Assembly: GCF_022682495.2 (NCBI RefSeq)
Contig: NC_071396.1
Location: 58,669,159 to 58,733,158, forward strand
Length of the DNA: 64,000 nucleotides
Direction of reading: 5' to 3'
Source of the DNA: Desmodus rotundus
Taxonomy: Eukaryota; Chordata; Mammalia; Chiroptera; Phyllostomidae
Numbering within the stretch: the stretch's first letter is position 1; every line of letters starts with the position of its first letter. Below the pieces are notes generated by a model, which was not told where the DNA came from, ran no database searches, and saw nothing but the letters and a program-made list of their open reading frames with translations. Below, piece by piece: positions 45,003 through 56,029 of the stretch. The position numbers and the translations under genes were made by a program.

Positions 45003-47013
45003 GGTGGAGGCTAAGTAGGCGGCATCGGCTACCCGGAAACTATACCCTATCTCCAAAAACGGGTTAATACTGACATGGAAGATCCACTTGAATGGAGGAC
45101 AGGTCTTCTGGCCAAGATGGAGGCGTAGGTAGACACACTGTGCCTCCTTGCACAACCAAAAAAGGAAAACAACAATTTAAAAACCAAAAACAACCAGAAC
45201 TGACAGAAAATCGAACTGTATGGAAGTCTGATAACCAAGGAGATAAAGAAGAAACATTCAACCAGACCGGTAGGAGGGGTGCATACGGACAGCTGGGGTG
45301 GAGAGGACTCACAGCAAGGTGGCGGCTGGTGGATCCAGTGAGGTGGCAGATTGTGGAAAGGGGCAGGACAGACTGCAGCTAGCAGACCCCACAAGGTGGT
45401 GACTGGCAAACCCTGCGGCCCCACATTCGCGCATAGATAAACCAGGAGGAACGGTGGGGGAGTGAAGCAGACCATGCAACCCAGGGCTCCAGCACAGGAG
45501 ATAAAGCCTCAAGCCTCTGATTGAAAACACCGGTGGGGGTTGAGGCAGCAGCAGAAGAAACTCCCAGCCTCACAGGAAAGTTGAGTGACTGAAATCGGGC
45601 AGAGAGTGGAGCAAGTGCCATTGCTCCCTCTCGGCCCCTCCCCCAGGTACAGCATCACAGCTCAGCAACCAGCATTACCTCACCCTGGTGGACACCTAAG
45701 GCTCTGCCCCTTTATGTAACGGGTGCACCAAGACAAAAAAAAAAAAAAAAATGGCCCAAATGAAAGAGCAGATCAAAGCTCCAGAAATAATACAATTAAG
45801 CAATGAAGAGATAGCCAACCTATCAGATGCACAGTTCAAAACTCTAATGTAATTAGGAAGCTCACAGAATTGGTTGAATTTGGTCACAAATTAGATGAAA
45901 AAATGAAGGCTATGCTAAGAGAAACAAAGGAAAATGTACAGGGAACCAATGGTGATGGGAAGGAAACTGGGACTCAAATCAACAGTGTGGACCAGAAGGA
46001 AAAAAGAAAAATCCAACCAGAAAAAAATGAAGAAACAAGAATTCAGAAAAATGAGGAAAGGCTTAGGAACCTCTTTAAACATCTTTAAATGGGACATCTT
46101 TAAATGTTCCAACATCCGAATTCTAGGGGTACCAGAAGGAGAAGAGGAAGAACAAAAATTGAAAACTTATTTGAAAAAATAATGAAGGAGAACTTCCCTC
46201 ATCTGGCAAAGGAAATAGACTTCCAGGAACTCCAGCAAGCTCAGAGAGTCCCAAAGAAGCTGGACCCAAGGAGGAACACACCAAGGCACATCATAATTAC
46301 ATTCCCCAAGATTAAGCAGAAGGAGAGAATCTTAGAAGCAGCAAGAGAAAAGGACACAGTTACCTACAAAGGATTTCCCATAAGACTGTCAGCTGACTTC
46401 TCCAAAGAGACCTTACAGGCAAGAAGGGGCTGGAAAGAAGTATTCCAAGTCATGAAAGCCAAGGACCTACATCCCAGATTACTGTATCCAGCAAAGCTAT
46501 CATTTAGAATGGAAGGGCAGATAAAGTGCTTCTCAGATAAGGTCAAGTTAAAGGAGTTCATCATCACCAAGCCCTTATTATATGAAATGTTAAAGGGAGT
46601 TACCTAAGAAAAAGAAGATTAAAAAATAGGAACAGTAAAAATGACAGCAAACTCACAGTTATTAACCACCACATCTAAAACAAAAACAAAAGCAAGCCAA
46701 GCAAACAACTAGAACAGGAAGAGAACCACAGAAATGGAGATAACATGGAGGGTTATCAACAGGGGAGTGGGAGGGGAAGAGAGGGGGGAAAGGTACAGAG
46801 AGTAAGTAGCATAAATGGTAGGTAGAAAATAGACAGGGGGAGGGTAAGAATAGTATAGGAAATGTAGAAGCAAAAAAACTTATATGTATGACCCCTGGAC
46901 ATGAACTATAGGGGGGGGGGAATGTGGGAGGGAGGGGGTGTGCAAGATGGAGTGGAGTTGGGGGGGTGAAATGGGACAACTGTAATAGCATAATCAATAA
47001 ATATATTTTAAAA
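45003..47013 (+). mobile_element. HAL1-like element F (inner), with about 100 bp extra at its 5' end
   Basis: Inserted in element E between duplications AAGAAAAAGAAGAA (44989-45002 and 47014-47027). The family 5' start (GGCCAAGATGGAGGCGTAGG) is at about 45111. The 100 bp before it (45003-45105, starting GGTGGAGGCTAAGTAGGCGG) is not in the sister copies. ORF1 and the 3' UTR follow, with the tail GGGACAACTGTAATAGCATA. No ORF2. Confidence 0.85.
45752..46607 (+). pseudogene. ORF1 remnant of HAL1-like element F
   Basis: It starts ATGGCCCAAATGAAAGAGCA at 45752, with an early stop as in element C. Frames 45870-46088 and 46104-46607 then cover the coiled coil and the RNA-binding domains, broken by indels around 46080-46160 (including a duplicated ATCTTTAAA). 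The last 167 codons read cleanly to the LLYEMLKGVT end. Confidence 0.85.
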
Positions 47014-47412
47014 AAGAAAAAGAAGAACATCAAAAACATGAACAGTAAAATGACAACAAACACACAGCTATTAATAACTGAATCTAAAAACAAAAACAAG
47101 CTAAGCAAACAACTAGAACAGGAACAGAATCACAGAAATGGAGATCACATGGAGGGTTATCAGTTGGGAGGGGGAAAGGGAGAATGGGGGAAAAGGTACA
47201 TGGAATAAGAAGCATAAATTGTAAGTACAAAATAGACAGGAGGAGGTTAAGAATAGTATAGGAAATGTAATAGCCAAAGAACTTATATGTATGACCCATG
47301 GACATGAACTAAACGAGGGGTATGCAGGTGGGAGGGGGTATGCAGTGTGGAGGGGAATAAAGGGGGGGAAATGGGACAACTGTAATAGCATAATCATTAA
47401 AATATATTTTTA

Positions 47413-48130
47413 AAAATTCAGAGGTATCCTATAAAATAACTGGCCTATCCCCTTCAAACATATCAAAGTCATGAAGACAAAGAAAAGCTGAAAAACTTTC
47501 CAGGATAAAAGAGACAAAAGAGATATGACAACTAAATGTAGTACATGATTCTGGACTGGATACTGAACTAGAAAAAACTATTTTCTTTTTCATTTGCTAG
47601 AAAGGACACTACTGGGAAAACTGGCAAAGTTTGAAAAAAGTTTGTAATTTTATAATAGTATCTTATCAATGTCAATTTCCTGATTTGCAATCATGGTACT
47701 GTGGTTTTGTAAGAGAATGACTTTGCTCTTAAGAAATCCAGACTGCCCCTCATGGGTGTGGCTCAGTTGTTTGTGTGCGGTCCTGCAAAGGGAAAGGTCA
47801 CCAGTTTGATTCCCTATTCTCAGTGAGGGCACATGCCTGGGTTACAGGTTCAGTCCCTGTTAGGGCACATGGAAGATCTCCCTCCCTTCCCCTGTCTCTA
47901 AAAATAAATTTTAAAAATCTTTTTGAAAAGAAGAATGACATACACACTTAAGTATTTATGGGTAAAGGAGAATCATGTCTGCAACTTATGTCAAATGGTT
48001 TAGAAAAAAATTCTATGTCTATATGTCTACATACACATATATGGAATAAAGCAATGTTAACAATAAGGGAATTTGAGTGAAGGGTATATAGAAATTATTT
48101 TTGCAAGTTTTCTATAGATTTGAATTTTTT
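47413..48130 (+). mobile_element. Old L1M-type 3' end, second copy
   Basis: AGAGATATGACAACTAAATG, ATGATTCTGGACTGGATACT and GTCAATTTCCTGATTTGCAA match the unit at 28380/30441. It is interrupted by a Ves SINE at 47737. The piece left of element E (up to 43373) may belong to it. Confidence 0.6.
47737..47925 (+). mobile_element. Ves SINE 4
   Basis: CCCTCATGGGTGTGGCTCAG, CCAGTTTGATTCCCTATTCT, GGGCACATGCCTGG and a short CT-rich tail. Diverged. Confidence 0.8.
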
Positions 48131-48145
48131 AAAAAAAGGAGGAGA

Positions 48146-48345
48146 GCCCTGGCCAAGTGCCATCTTGATAGGCCAAGGTTGCAGTTTGATTTCTGGTCAG
48201 GGCACATATAAGAATCAACCAATGAATGCATAAATAAGTGGAACAACAAATCAATGTCCCTCTCTCTCTTTCTCTCTCTCTCTCCTCCTCCCTCCTCTCC
48301 TCCCTCCCTCCCCATTTCTTCTCTCTCTCTAAAATCAATTTTAGA
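48146..48345 (+). mobile_element. Ves SINE 5
   Basis: GCCCTGGCCAAGTGCCATCT and GCAGTTTGATTTCTGGTCAG, then a long CT tract (48258-48331) and AAAATCAATTTTAG. Confidence 0.82.
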
Positions 48346-48354
48346 AAAGTAGAA

Positions 48355-48440
48355 GATGAGGGGGAGGGAAGGGGAGGGAGAGGGGGGAAAGAGAGAGAGA
48401 GATAAAGAGAGGGAGGAAGAGGGAAAAAGAGAGAGACGGA
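48355..48440 (+). repeat. GA-rich low-complexity tract
   Basis: GGGGGAGGGAAGGGGAGGGA followed by GAGAGAGAGA runs, directly after the CT-rich tract of the Ves SINE. The pair makes a pyrimidine block followed by a purine block. Confidence 0.9.
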
Positions 48441-48754
48441 TTAAAAATAAATGTTTTTAACTATTGGCTAGTGAGTGTGCTGAAACTACCAGAAGAGAAG
48501 AGAAAGAAGGCAGGGACAGGGCAATCCATACTGGAATAAGAATCCAGAACACTCCAGAAGGAAGAAACACAGTTGCCATGAGACAGAGGACAACCCTGGT
48601 GGACAGGGAAGAGTGCTTTTCCTACTCAGGTGTCTCAGGCAGGGAGACCAGGCTTCCAAGGACTTGCAACTCTAAGAGAGAGGAAGCCTTAGCAGTCATT
48701 TTGGAGGGGGAAAAGGAGTAAGTTGACAATGGAAGAAGAGAAAAAAAGAAGCGA

Positions 48755-48956
48755 GCCCTGGCTGGTGTGGCTTAGTGGACTGAGCACCAGCCTGCTAACC
48801 AAACGTCATTGGTTCGGTTCCCATCTAGGGCACATGCCTGGGCTGCAGGCCAGGTCCCTAGTATAGGGTGCAAGAGGCAGCTACATTGATGTTTCTCTCC
48901 CTCTCTTTCTCCTTCCCCTCCCCTCTCTCTAAAAATAAAATAAATAATTTTTTAAG
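48755..48956 (+). mobile_element. Ves SINE 6
   Basis: GCCCTGGCTGGTGTGGCTTA, ATTGGTTCGGTTCCCATCTA, GGGCACATGCCTGGGCTGCA, a CT stretch and AAAATAAAATAAATAA. Well preserved. Confidence 0.9.
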
Positions 48957-50812
48957 TGAGACAAATCAGGAAAAGGAGAGAGCCAGAGAAAAGAAAAGGA
49001 GAGGAGAGAACAGTATCAACAGGGGTGAAGAAAAGGGAGGAGGGAATGGGCAAGGTAAGCCACTTCCCAGTCCTCCACTGTCCTGGTGCAGCGATGGGCT
49101 GGAAATCCCCAGGACCCATGGACACTGCCACAAAGAGCTGAGACTCCACACAAGGAGAACCCTTCCTGTTTAGTGCCCTTCATGTTCTGCCTTTCTGTTC
49201 CATCTACTATAGGCATCTGGAGGTGGGACAGTAGGGCCCCACAAACCCCAAAAGCCTGTCTGGGACCAAGACATACCTACAGAGCACTCTCCACATGCCC
49301 CATACCTAAACACAGGAGTCAACAAGCAAAGGTACCCAAGAGACACATTGAAGACAGTGAGAAAGCCAGTCAAAGCCTGTTCCCAGGAGGGTATGGGTAA
49401 CTGGGCACTTAAGAGATGCAAAGGGTCCCTCACAGCTCAGGCTCTCCAGAGAGAGGTTCCAGCTTAGCCTCAGAGTGTGGAAAGTCAAGGAGTGGCTAAG
49501 CTGCAAAGGGACTCAAAAGAAGCTAGTCCTGAGAGCTAGCTGTCCCAGAGATACCAGAGGACAGTCAGTGCCTCACTTCCCTCCCCGCCAAAGTAGGCTA
49601 ATGAACTTTCTTCAGTGACACACCAGGCAACAGTGCTGTGAAGCTGCAGTCCCTCTGGTGGCCATTATTGGAAACTACATCTTCCTTAGAACCCTGGGGA
49701 AAATCCAGTCCCCCATCACAGTCACCAGGTATCTTATAATAGATAGGGGCCCTGTGAGATCCAAGGGCCCATCACCTCCTATTAGATGAGAAAACAAAAG
49801 CTTCAGGAGTAGATGATATTTTCTCTAAGCTTTGAAGCTAAATTTGTCATGTTGTAAAGTTGTAAAACACAGGCTCCTGTATAGTCAGACAGTCTTTCAA
49901 GACACCTCCTGGTCAGGCCAGCACTCAGACTTGGCTTCAGACTCAGAAGAGCAAACTGACAGCAGTAATATTACCTCTCTCAGTTCATCTGCAGCTCTGG
50001 CCAGAGCCAATTTCTTTAAAACTGAGCTTGAAACACCAGATTGGGCGACAAGCTTCAGAGTTGTGCAGGTGGGGATTGGAATTCTGGATGACTAGTCTCT
50101 AGGCTCTGCACACCCACCCCTCTGGGACATAAGGCTAAGATGAAATGACATAATGAATAAAAAACATCTGCCCGATGAAAGGTACTCTTTTCTCCTCAAG
50201 GCAATCTCTGAAAGTCACACTACATGTCTTGAACTCTAAGCTTTCCACACAATCCAGCTCCCAGTAGGTGTATCCATGGTCAGGCTATTATTAAAACAGG
50301 GCTACAAGAAGCCTAGGATCCTAATGCTAGAAGGGACCTAGGAGGCTATCTGATGGCCTCAGCCCTCTGGCAGGTGGCTAGTAAGTCTAGAAAAGGTGGG
50401 TTGGCAATCCTCTTCAAGAACACACCTTGGCCTCCTTAAAGAGGCATTGCTATGTTGTTGGCTCTTTTTTCCTCCCTAATTTCCTTAAACCCAAATGTGA
50501 TAGTTCATTTACAACTTAACTTAAGCCCATTTCTGTTTTATCTAAATGAGGAACACCTAGGAAGTATCTCCCTAAGGGGGGAAAAAAACATATTGTCTTA
50601 GTTGCTCTAGTTTAGCCTTATTTTCCTGGGGCTAAACAACCAACATTAATTATTCCTTATTTAGCAACCCTTATTAATATTTTTCTTCTCTTGTGAAAAC
50701 TGTGGATTCATCACAATTTTAACAGTGATTATACAAAATCAACGGAGTAGTTACACAACAAATACTTGCTGAATAAATTGTTGAAACTACAGGCTAATTA
50801 ATGCGAAATGTA
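48957..50812 (-). other. PODXL2 intron 2, no gene
   Basis: About 1.8 kb without a recognised repeat, apart from a possible old SINE-like segment near 50310-50420. The short ORFs at 48956-49400 show no domains. Confidence 0.5.
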
Positions 50813-50825
50813 AAGTAAGGTTCTT

Positions 50826-51151
50826 TTGAGGGGGGAGATTTTTTTTTTCTTGTTCAAGTACAGTTGTCTCCATTTTTCTGCCACGACTCCCCCCGCCCCA
50901 CCCATCCCCTCCTCTCACCCTCAAACCTACCCCCCTTTGTCTTGGTCCATGGGTCCTTTATACGTGTTCCTTGACGACCCTTCCCTTTTTTTCCTCATTA
51001 TCTATCCCCATTCCCCTTCCCCTCTGGTTAGTCAGTTTGCTCTTTATTTCAATGTCTCTGGTTATATTTTGCTTGCTTGTTTGTTTTGTTGATTAGGTTC
51101 CACTTGTAGGTGAGATCATATGATATTTGTATTTCACCACCTGGTTTAAAA
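50826..51151 (-). mobile_element. L1 3' end, 5'-truncated
   Basis: Minus-strand L1 tail: poly(T) at 50839, then TTGTTCAAGTACAGTTGTCT, CTTTGGTTATATTTTGC-type text and GGTGAGATCATATGATATTT. Duplication TAAGGTTCTT at 50816-50825 and 51152-51161. Confidence 0.85.
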
Positions 51152-51784
51152 TAAGGTTCTTGATTCGTGTAGCATCATTTATCACAGCACTTAAGCTGCA
51201 TTCCCCCTAGGAGTTGCGATGGTAGCTCAGCGGCCACTAGAGGTCACTATGATGAAGCTCCAGGTCTCTGGATAAGTAGGACTCTCCAGGCCTTTTCTCT
51301 TTCTTTTAATGTCATTATTGTTCTCTTAATAGATCGTATTGCATTTTCTTCCTCCTATATTTCACCACAGTTTTGTACGTCTTGTTCCCCAGTTTATTAA
51401 GGCCACACTGGACTTCATTTCTTCCTTCTAGAAAAGCCATATTTCATGGATGACCTTCAGCATCAGCTTAAATATTAATGAACACATGGAATTAAAATAG
51501 GCATCAGGGCCAGTGGCCTTGAAAAATCACTTTAAATATCCCTTTAGATTAATTTTAAAACACTGAAAATTGTCCCTGTGTGCAACACTTAAGCCAGTTA
51601 TTCAACCGAGTGCTAATATAAAAACACTCACGAAATTCAGAATAAATTTATATAAAACAGAGATGCAAGAGAAGAAAGTTTCAGTATAATTAAAAACTTT
51701 TCAATGGTCAATCTCAGTAGTCATGAAACAAATGTAAATTAAATAAGATGATAAATTTTTTGGCCTTCCAGCTTAAAAATAAAT

Positions 51785-51812
51785 AATTTATATATATATA
51801 TATGTATATATG
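51785..51812 (+). repeat. (TA)n run
   Basis: Alternating TA with ATATATATATATATGTATATAT; low complexity. Confidence 0.85.
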
Positions 51813-52258
51813 AAGATAATAGCCATTTTTGAATTAGTGCAGAAAACAGGTACTTAATGCAATGCTGAAAAGAACAGAAATCAGACCACATTGGGGTGGG
51901 GGAAGCAATATGAATGAAAAGCTTTAAAAACAAATATTCTGAACCCACAATTTCACTTCTAAAAGTGCACCCTAAGGAGACAAGTAAGGATGTTCATAAC
52001 ATTTGGTTTTAAGAGTTCCCATCATGGCAGAGTTCATATAACAAAGACTGGAAATCATCCAGCTCTCACACAGCAGGGGGTAGACTGAGAAAGGGGAGCC
52101 CATCACATCTGAGATAGATGAGGTTGGAAAGTTGTGTGTGCTGACTTGGAAAGACGTTGTTAGGTGAAACAGCATCTGTACCCTATAATTCCATTTTTTT
52201 GTAAAAGCATATTTTATGTATCTCCCACACTGGAAAAAGTTCAGAAAGACATACACCA

Positions 52259-52474
52259 GCCCTGACTGGTATAGCTCAGTGGATTGAGCGTCATTCTACA
52301 AACCAAAAGTCCACTGGTTCAATTCCCAGTCAGGGCACATGCCTAGGTTGTGGACCAGGTCCCCAGTTGGGGACATGCAAGAGGCAATCTATGAAGTTCT
52401 TCTTCCTCTCTCCCTCCCTTCCCTTCTCTCTAAAAATAAATAAATAAAATCTTTAATATATATATATATATACC
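52259..52474 (+). mobile_element. Ves SINE 7
   Basis: GCCCTGACTGGTATAGCTCA, CTGGTTCAATTCCCAGTCAG, GGGCACATGCCTAGGTTGTG and the tail AAATAAATAAATAAAATC, ending in a (TA)n run at 52457-52473. Confidence 0.9.
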
Positions 52475-52869
52475 AACATGTTAACATTTGTTAACTCTGG
52501 GTGATGGGATTTTAAGTAGTTTTTATTTTCTTCTTTTAACTTCTTTACCTTTTCTAATTTTCATATAATAATATTTATTACTATCATAAAACAAAAGTAC
52601 AGATTTTTTTTTGGTGTCTAGGTGAAAGTGCTTCTGTCAGCTGGTCCTCCTCTTATTAAGTATACCTGATGTATGGGCAGTAACTCAAAAGGTCAAATCA
52701 TTCTATAGCAGATACAATCTCAACAAGGATTCACTGTATAGAAAATGTGTCTAGGTCCCAGCAGAAAGCTGCTTTGATGATCTGGTTTCTACAAAATTCG
52801 TTATAGGGATTAGTAATTAAAGTAGTTTCATGAATAATTTCATATAGAGAAGGAGCAGCAGATCTTGAA

Positions 52870-53030
52870 GTAGAAATCTCAGATCTGAGATTTAGCTCTG
52901 ACACTTATTACCTGTGTAATTTAGTGTTGCTTTTAAACCTCTCTAAGCCAGTTCCCTTATCTATAAAACAATGATACTAATCATGCTGACTTTTACAAAT
53001 TACAGGGTGCTGTGAGGCAAAAAATATTAT
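52870..53030 (+). repeat. MIR SINE
   Basis: TTTAGCTCTGACACTTATTA, CCTGTGTAATTTAGTGTTGC, AACCTCTCTAAGCCAGTTCC and TATCTATAAAACAATGATAC follow the MIR core. Confidence 0.85.
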
Positions 53031-53052
53031 GTCAAAATAATTCATAAAGTAT

Positions 53053-53243
53053 GCACTGGCCAGATGGCTCATCCCATACACCAAAAGAGTTGAGGGTTTG
53101 ATTCCTGGTCAGGGCACATACTTAGGTTGCAAGTTTGATATCCAGTCGGGATGCAAATGGGAGGCAACCAATCAATGTTTTTCTCTAACTTTGATGTATC
53201 TCTTTCTCACCTTCTTTTCTCTCTAAAATCAATTTTTAAAAAT
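53053..53243 (+). mobile_element. Ves SINE 8
   Basis: GCACTGGCCAGATGGCTCAT, GGGTTTGATTCCTGGTCAGG, GCACATACTTAGGTTGC and the tail CTCTCTAAAATCAATTTTTA. Older than Ves 6 and 9. Confidence 0.82.
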
Positions 53244-53249
53244 ATCCTA

Positions 53250-54400
53250 AGGTGAGGATTAAAAATAATAATAATATTGTATAAAATATAAACATTTTAT
53301 GAATGTTCCTTACTCAAGTGCAGTGGGGTTTATGCACAACCATCATTTCATTCCCCTTTTCCTGTGACTGCACCTCGAGTCTCCTTTGGGAGGCACTCCT
53401 CCCCTCTTCTTGGTCCAGGAGTAGGGGGCCCTACCCCTTGGCTTCAGGGAGCCTCAAGACCCACTCTGGGCCAGTGAGAAAACTCAGTCCTGGTGCCTTA
53501 GGATTGGCTCTGAGAAGGACTCATGATCAAGCCCAAGCTCAGTCTTCCCTCTGAGATTTTCCAAAAGTGATGGGGAGGCAGAGTTCTCTCCTGTTAGGGT
53601 TGCTATGTGAAAGAAGGAAACCGTAGGTACTGGGGGTTCTCAAAGCCACCACACAGGAATAGCCTGCCTAAGAATGAGGCCAACAAGGGGAGGTGAAGCA
53701 CAATGGAGCAAGGTGGATTCTGACTCAGGTTCAACCCCTGGACCTGACCTGCTTGGAGCTCTACAGTTACTGAGCCAGGAAACACCTGTGAGCCTATTTC
53801 AGTAGTTTTTCTAGAACTTTCCAATCCCAAAGAGTTATCTCTTTTGTTGTAGAACATCAGTTATCTTGTTCACTTGGAAAATTGAAACTACTTGCAGAGA
53901 ATTTTATTAAGGAGCTTGGAAAATGAAAGGAGAGGAGTGACAATAGGGACAGTCTTGAGATGAATAGGTAACCTGGGAAAATATTCTTAATCATTAACAA
54001 TTCTGCACGAATTAATTGATTCGGCTTTCAGATGGCTTGATACTAGCTGCTGGAGTGGGAAACTTACATTACATTTCTTTTTCCCTGCTTTATTAAGACT
54101 ACTCTTTTCAATTGAAATGTCAGAGAATCATAATATTTTAAAGCTGGAAAAGACTTCAATCTCTCATTCCCATTCTCTTACTTACAGATGAAGAAACTGA
54201 AGCCAAAATTAGAAAAGAACCCACTCAAGGTCACACCAGTACTCATTTATCAGGCAAGCAAAAACTCCACCAGCTGTTTTTCCCATTGGATCCCCCTAAG
54301 GATTACTGCTACAGAAGGTGAAGGAAGGCACCAGTTCTAGTTCTTCTAGGCCCAAACTAAAAATGAGATATATAATAATATTAGTAACAATAGAATGTAC
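53250..54400 (-). other. PODXL2 intron 2, no gene
   Basis: No coding signal. A segment at 54110-54260 (AAAGCTGGAAAAGACTTCAA, CAGATGAAGAAACTGAAGCC) resembles an old mammalian SINE or MER repeat, not classed. Confidence 0.5.
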
Positions 54401-54408
54401 TGGTTTTC

Positions 54409-54515
54409 ATGCTCACTTTGGCAGCACATGTATTAAAATTGGAACGATACAGAGAAAATTAGCATAGCCCTTGCACAAAGATGACATGAAAATTTGTGAA
54501 GCAGTCCATATTTTT
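54409..54515 (+). pseudogene. U6 snRNA retropseudogene
   Basis: Reads GCTCACTTTGGCAGCACATG, AAAATTGGAACGATACAGAG, AAAATTAGCATAGCCCTTGC and ends TCCATATTTTTT, matching U6 snRNA along its full length with about a dozen substitutions. A diverged duplication T[G/A]TACTGGTTT on both sides and the terminal T/A run indicate a retrotransposed copy. No snRNA promoter was seen. Confidence 0.92.
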
Positions 54516-54594
54516 TCAATTAAAAAAATATACTGGTTTCCTCTAACACATTCCATCAACGTGCTCTCATGACAATAACCCAGGTCCATAGGCA

Positions 54595-54665
54595 TCACTG
54601 CTCAGGGGACACTGACTCTAGACTCAGCTCTGCTGCACATAAGCTGTGTGACTTTGGGCAAAGCT
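54595..54665 (+). repeat. MIR SINE fragment
   Basis: ACTCTAGACTCAGCTCTGCT and TGTGTGACTTTGGGCAAAGC. Confidence 0.7.
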
Positions 54666-55139
54666 CTTGCTGTGGGAAAGCAGACCAATCAAAAGACGAG
54701 CAAAGAGGGAGCCTGGACAAAAGCAGCTCTCCTTTTTCCACCTGCTCTAAATCTCTTGCTCATTTTCATTGGAGGGCACTTGTGTCCCCACCTCAGAGTC
54801 CTTCAAGTATGTACAGTAGAAATAAGAAAACAGATCTGTGTTGTGGAGCTGGCACATTGTACACCTGGCATGAGCAAAAGAAAGAATGTATGCAAAGTGC
54901 TCATTACGTGGCTTGTGTTCAATAAGTGACAGGTATTTTTATTATAATGACACCCAGAGAAGCCAATGGGATAAGAAAAGGGATGAAGTGAGAGAAAAAG
55001 AAGAGGAAACAACTGGGGGAGGTGTGTGCAAGGCAAATCTGAGTTAAAACCAAGGTCTTCCTGCTGTGATCTTGAGGAATGTCTAGGTACATAACTGTTG
55101 CTTTCTCAACCAGGCTCTCTCTGAGTGACTGCTTTTGTT

Positions 55140-55560
55140 AAAGTAGAATCTCAGTTTGAACAAAAGGAAAAGCCCAGAGAAAGACCAAGTACATATAATT
55201 TTCCAGTACAAGGTAAAAGTGGCATTTCTTTTCAATGATGAGAGGATAGACTTATCAATGAATGTTTCTACACCAATAGGTTATATATATGAGAAAAATA
55301 AATTAGATCCCTATCTTATACTACACACCAAAATAAATAATAAAATAAAATATAAACAATCAAGCTCAAAAATAATAGAAGAAATAAAGGTGTATATACC
55401 ACAGGGAAGAAAAGGCTTTTCTAAACATAAAGCATAGAAAAACACATAAAAACATTTCAAAAGAAAAATTGTTTTAAGCTTATAAAAATTTAATTTATGT
55501 ATATCAAAAATTGCTATGATAAAAATAAAGGTAACTGACAAACCAGAAAAATGTTTTCTA
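55140..55560 (+). mobile_element. Old L1 ORF2 fragment
   Basis: The translated text LFNDERIDLSMNVSTPIGYI followed by EKNKLDPYLILHTKINNK resembles the L1 ORF2 segment before the Cys-rich end. Degenerate. Confidence 0.5.
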
Positions 55561-55644
55561 TTATATACACATCAGAGAAATGGTTAGTAGCTATTCTATA
55601 TAAAAATGTGTACAGTATTTAAAAAAGCCTCAGTAGCAAAAATG

Positions 55645-55885
55645 AAAAAGTAGTAATAATAGCTAATATTTACAGAGGACTTACAATGTGCCAAGCACTG
55701 TGCTAAGCATGTAAAATGTATTATTGCACTTAAATCTCACAACCCTATGATACTACTATTATCCCCATGTCCTAGATGATAAAACTGAGGCTTAGCTTGT
55801 TAGTTGTCAAAAATCACATAGCTGTTTAGTGGCAGTGCTAGAACTGTGGAATCTGCCTGACTTCAAGGCCTGTACTCTTAATTAC
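55645..55885 (-). repeat. MIR SINE, long copy
   Basis: GTGCCAAGCACTGTGCTAAG, TATTATCCCCATGTCCTAGA, AAAACTGAGGCTTAG and GGCAGTGCTAGAACTG give a nearly complete reversed MIR. Confidence 0.88.
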
Positions 55886-56029
55886 ACTGTATTTCAAATC
55901 AAATAGAACTCTAAATGGATAGAATATGTATAGATCATACCTAGAGAGAATATATAGAATAAGTATACATACAATATATGTGTGTGAATATATACACATA
56001 TATAAGTTAAAATTTACTAGTAATCAAAG

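Larger units (their letters stand above)
43390..47412 (+). mobile_element. HAL1-like element E (outer), split by element F
   Basis: The target-site duplication AAAATTCAGAGGTATC (43374-43389 and 47413-47428) encloses the whole block. The outer element is 43390-45002 plus 47028-47412: 5' UTR, eroded ORF1 (about 44115-44989), then after the inner insertion the 3' UTR and the tail GGGACAACTGTAATAGCATA. The exact 16-bp duplication shows that the outer insertion was a single event. Confidence 0.88.
51650..52600 (+). mobile_element. Old L1M ORF2 end and 3' UTR
   Basis: AATTTCACTTCTAAAAGTGC, CACCCTAAGGAGACAAGTAA, GGATGTTCATAACA and later GGGTGATGGGATTTTAAGTA match the eroded end of L1 ORF2 and its 3' UTR. 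A Ves SINE and a TA run are inside it. Confidence 0.6.

Noticed and set aside
48258..48440. CRISPR-like or regulatory repeat array
   Set aside because: Simple CT and GA low-complexity DNA without spacers; the genome is mammalian.
54409..54515. Functional U6 snRNA gene
   Set aside because: About a dozen substitutions, flanking duplication and no upstream PSE/TATA arrangement; a retrocopy.
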